Below, piece by piece: positions 29,062 through 30,430 of a stretch of 30,430 nt of DNA (the stretch's first letter is position 1; the number at the start of each line of letters is the position of its first letter). A model generated the notes under the pieces. That model ran no database searches, was not told where the DNA came from, and was given only the letters and a program-made list of their open reading frames with translations. The translations under genes were made by a program, and so were the position numbers. The DNA is from Xylaria sp. FL1777 (taxonomy: Eukaryota; Ascomycota; Sordariomycetes; Xylariales; Xylariaceae), in NCBI GenBank assembly GCA_022578965.1, contig MU400866.1, positions 1 to 30,430 on the forward strand, given 5' to 3'.

Positions 29062-29077
29062 GGAAAAAAGGAGATAA
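29062..29077 (+). promoter_or_regulatory. Polypurine tract of the gypsy element (plus-strand primer site)
   Basis: GGAAAAAAGGAGATAA ends immediately before TGTTACG, the expected start of the 3' LTR. Position after pol and directly against a TG-starting LTR is the standard arrangement for LTR retrotransposons. Confidence 0.55.
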
Positions 29078-29177
29078 TGTTACGAAATTAGCACTGGGGT
29101 GGCCTTTGGAGCGGCTTAATGTCTCCATATATACCTGGCACTTCTTCTTTGCTAACTAAAACCAAGTTACGTAACGG

Positions 29178-29263
29178 CTTACCTGGCTTACTGGACTTAC
29201 AGTGATCTAATACTTACCGAACTTACAGTAATCTAGTGCTTACTGGACTTGCAGTAATCTAAG
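29178..29263 (+). repeat. 26-bp tandem repeat inside the LTR, ~3 copies
   Basis: CTTACTGGACTTACAGTGAT (29187), CTTACCGAACTTACAGTAAT (29213) and CTTACTGGACTTGCAGTAAT (29239) are 26 bases apart. A partial unit (CTTACCTGG) precedes them. Differences are transitions. Confidence 0.85.
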
Positions 29264-29512
29264 GAAAGAATCTTTACTTTTTTTACCTTTCTTTTGTCTA
29301 TATAATTGTACTCTTTTTATAACTAGTTATTTACTTAGTTCTAGCTCTTTAGCTATTAATTTCCTTATGACTGCTGAGCACTAATATACTTATTACTTTT
29401 AATTCTTTAAGACCTCTATTAATGCACAGTAGTGGAAGTACTCCGAAAACTTCCTTAACGGACTACCGCTGAGGATCCTATTGTTGCTTGCAAATCAAGA
29501 CCCTAAAGGCAA

Positions 29513-29538
29513 ACCTGTTATATTGATGTATAACAGGT
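29513..29538. repeat. Perfect 10-bp hairpin near the LTR end
   Basis: ACCTGTTATA (29513-29522) and TATAACAGGT (29529-29538) flank TTGATG. It could act in 3'-end formation of the element transcript, but nothing else supports that. Confidence 0.7.
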
Positions 29539-29545
29539 CTGTTAC

Positions 29546-29716
29546 AAGTAACTACTATTAATATTATATTGTTAATTAACAGCTATAATTATTGTATTGT
29601 TAAATAACCGCTATTGTTATTATATTATTAAGTAACTGCTATTGTTATTATATTGTTAACTAACCGCTATAATTATTGAATTGTTAAGTAACCGCTATCA
29701 TTATTATTTTAAGTTA
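29546..29716 (+). repeat. 28-bp minisatellite, array 2 (~6 units)
   Basis: This is the same unit and orientation as the array at 27830-28007: GTAACTGCTATTGTTATTAT plus ATTGTTAA with CTAACCGCTATAATTATTGA variants. It starts immediately after the LTR end. Confidence 0.85.
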
Positions 29717-29730
29717 CGTTTAAAGAAAGG

Positions 29731-30430
29731 GTGTTTTTTTGGAACACGAGAAAAAAAGAACAGGATTATTATTATACCATGTGTTATTTAATGAGTTATT
29801 GTTTCGAAAACATATATTGCAAAAAAAAAAGAAAATGCAATTTTTTGTATTGTTATAAAGGAGAGGTAGAGTTTTATGAGGAAAAGGTAGAGTTTTATAA
29901 AGAAAAGGTAAAGTTTAAGAAAAATAAGATAATGTTTTAAAAAGAAAAAAATAATAGTTTAAGAATACGCAGTAAAGTTTGCAGAAAAAGAGGTATAATA
30001 TTGTAAGGAAAAAAGAATGTATTAAAAAAAGAAGTAGGGTTAAATAAAACAAAAGATACAGTTTATAAAAAAAAAAAAGGTAATAAATATATATGTATAG
30101 TAAAAGAAAATATATAATATAAGTTGATTTTTTAAAAAAGAGATATAAAAGCAGAAAAAAAGAAGGTATAACGAAATGTTATAGTAATGTTATAATTTCA
30201 AAAAGCAGCAGGTTAAAAATACGAGTTTTATAGTGATTGTTTTTTATTTCGGGGGGTTATTTCCGGTATGTTACAAAAAAAGAGGTAAAGGTTTTATGAA
30301 AAAAAGGTGGAAGTTTTACAAAAAAAAAGTTAAGAATTTATCAAAAAGAGGTGAAAGTTTTATAAAGAAAAGGTCAAAGTTTTACGAGGAAAAAGTAAAA
30401 GTTTTATAAAAAAGAGGTAAAGGTATTATA
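29731..30430 (+). repeat. AT/purine-rich region with 21-bp tandem repeats
   Basis: Units like GGTAGAGTTTTATAAAGAAAA repeat at about 29865-29930 and again, more diverged, from about 30280 to the end of the window. The 21-bp unit is open in one frame at 29731-29940 and encodes heptads (EVEFYEE, KVEFYKE, KVKFKKN). The A/G composition makes such openness likely by chance. Between the two blocks (29960-30280) I see only A-rich DNA. Confidence 0.7.

Larger units (their letters stand above)
29078..29545 (+). mobile_element. 3' LTR of the gypsy element
   Basis: The segment starts TGTTACGAAATTAG just after a polypurine tract and can end at TGTTACA (29539-29545), giving TG..CA ends and about 468 bp, a normal LTR length. 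It holds a 26-bp tandem repeat, a TATATAATTG box-like word near 29297 and a terminal hairpin. There is no second LTR in the window to compare with, so the right end is inferred from the CA and the abrupt start of minisatellite array 2. Confidence 0.5.

Noticed and set aside
1..30430. Alternative genetic code with TAA/TAG read as glutamine (ciliate-like), suggested by long frames containing only TAA/TAG and ending in TGA
   Set aside because: The gypsy segment shows a conserved Trp turned into TAG and His/Pro/Ser positions turned into Tyr/Leu/Phe by single transitions. TpA excess is general and not limited to glutamine positions, and RIP itself depletes TGA. Conserved housekeeping genes of the same genome would settle it.

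Overview
The window looks like a gene-poor, AT-rich block of a filamentous ascomycete (Pezizomycotina) genome that has been heavily altered by repeat-induced point mutation (RIP). It is not ordinary coding DNA. TpA is far commoner than ApT, and CpA/TpG are locally stripped out. For example, 16921-16980 has 7 TpA, 2 ApT, 0 CpA and 1 TpG. Long protein-like reading frames run for hundreds of codons and are broken almost only by TAA and T​AG, with TGA rare. The best proof is a recognisable Ty3/gypsy integrase tail with a chromodomain (28010-28444). Its family-conserved His, Pro, Ser and Trp positions are changed exactly as C-to-T / G-to-A transitions predict, including the chromodomain Trp changed to TAG. 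No intact housekeeping gene, rRNA, complete tRNA or CRISPR array was found.

Layout. 1-230: very AT-rich DNA ending in 13 bases of TTAGGG-type telomere repeat. 600-5400: relics of one or two very large genes of unknown family, in frame 3 from 756 to 1781 and frame 2 from about 1850 to 5395, separated by a long hairpin. 5400-13200: essentially non-coding, built from many unrelated tandem repeats (11, 45, 50, 57, about 80 and about 140 bp units, plus a higher-order array at 7879-8622), hairpins and purine or T-rich tracts, with one small uninterrupted ORF at 10372-10674. 13300-18000: several degenerate genes. The last carries a cysteine signature like the C-terminal domain of fungal RecQ/OrsD (telomere-linked helicase-type) proteins. 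18000-19400: short repeats and no assignable gene. 19434-22400: further plus-strand relics. 23149-24300: a minus-strand relic. 25041-25530: an inverted duplication in which one arm is RIP-mutated and the other is not. 25690-27789: two more plus-strand relics. 27830-29716: the 3' end of a Ty3/gypsy chromovirus (integrase tail, chromodomain, an antisense zinc-motif/coiled-coil gene, polypurine tract and LTR) bracketed by two arrays of the same 28-bp minisatellite. 29731-30430: purine-rich 21-bp repeats running off the end.

The genes do not form a working pathway; this is a graveyard of mobile and repeated genes. The telomere-like motif, the possible telomere-linked-helicase relic and the density of tandem repeats together suggest, but do not prove, a subtelomeric or other heterochromatic location. 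Frames described as 'protein-like' were read by eye with stop codons tolerated, so boundaries are approximate unless a start or stop is named.
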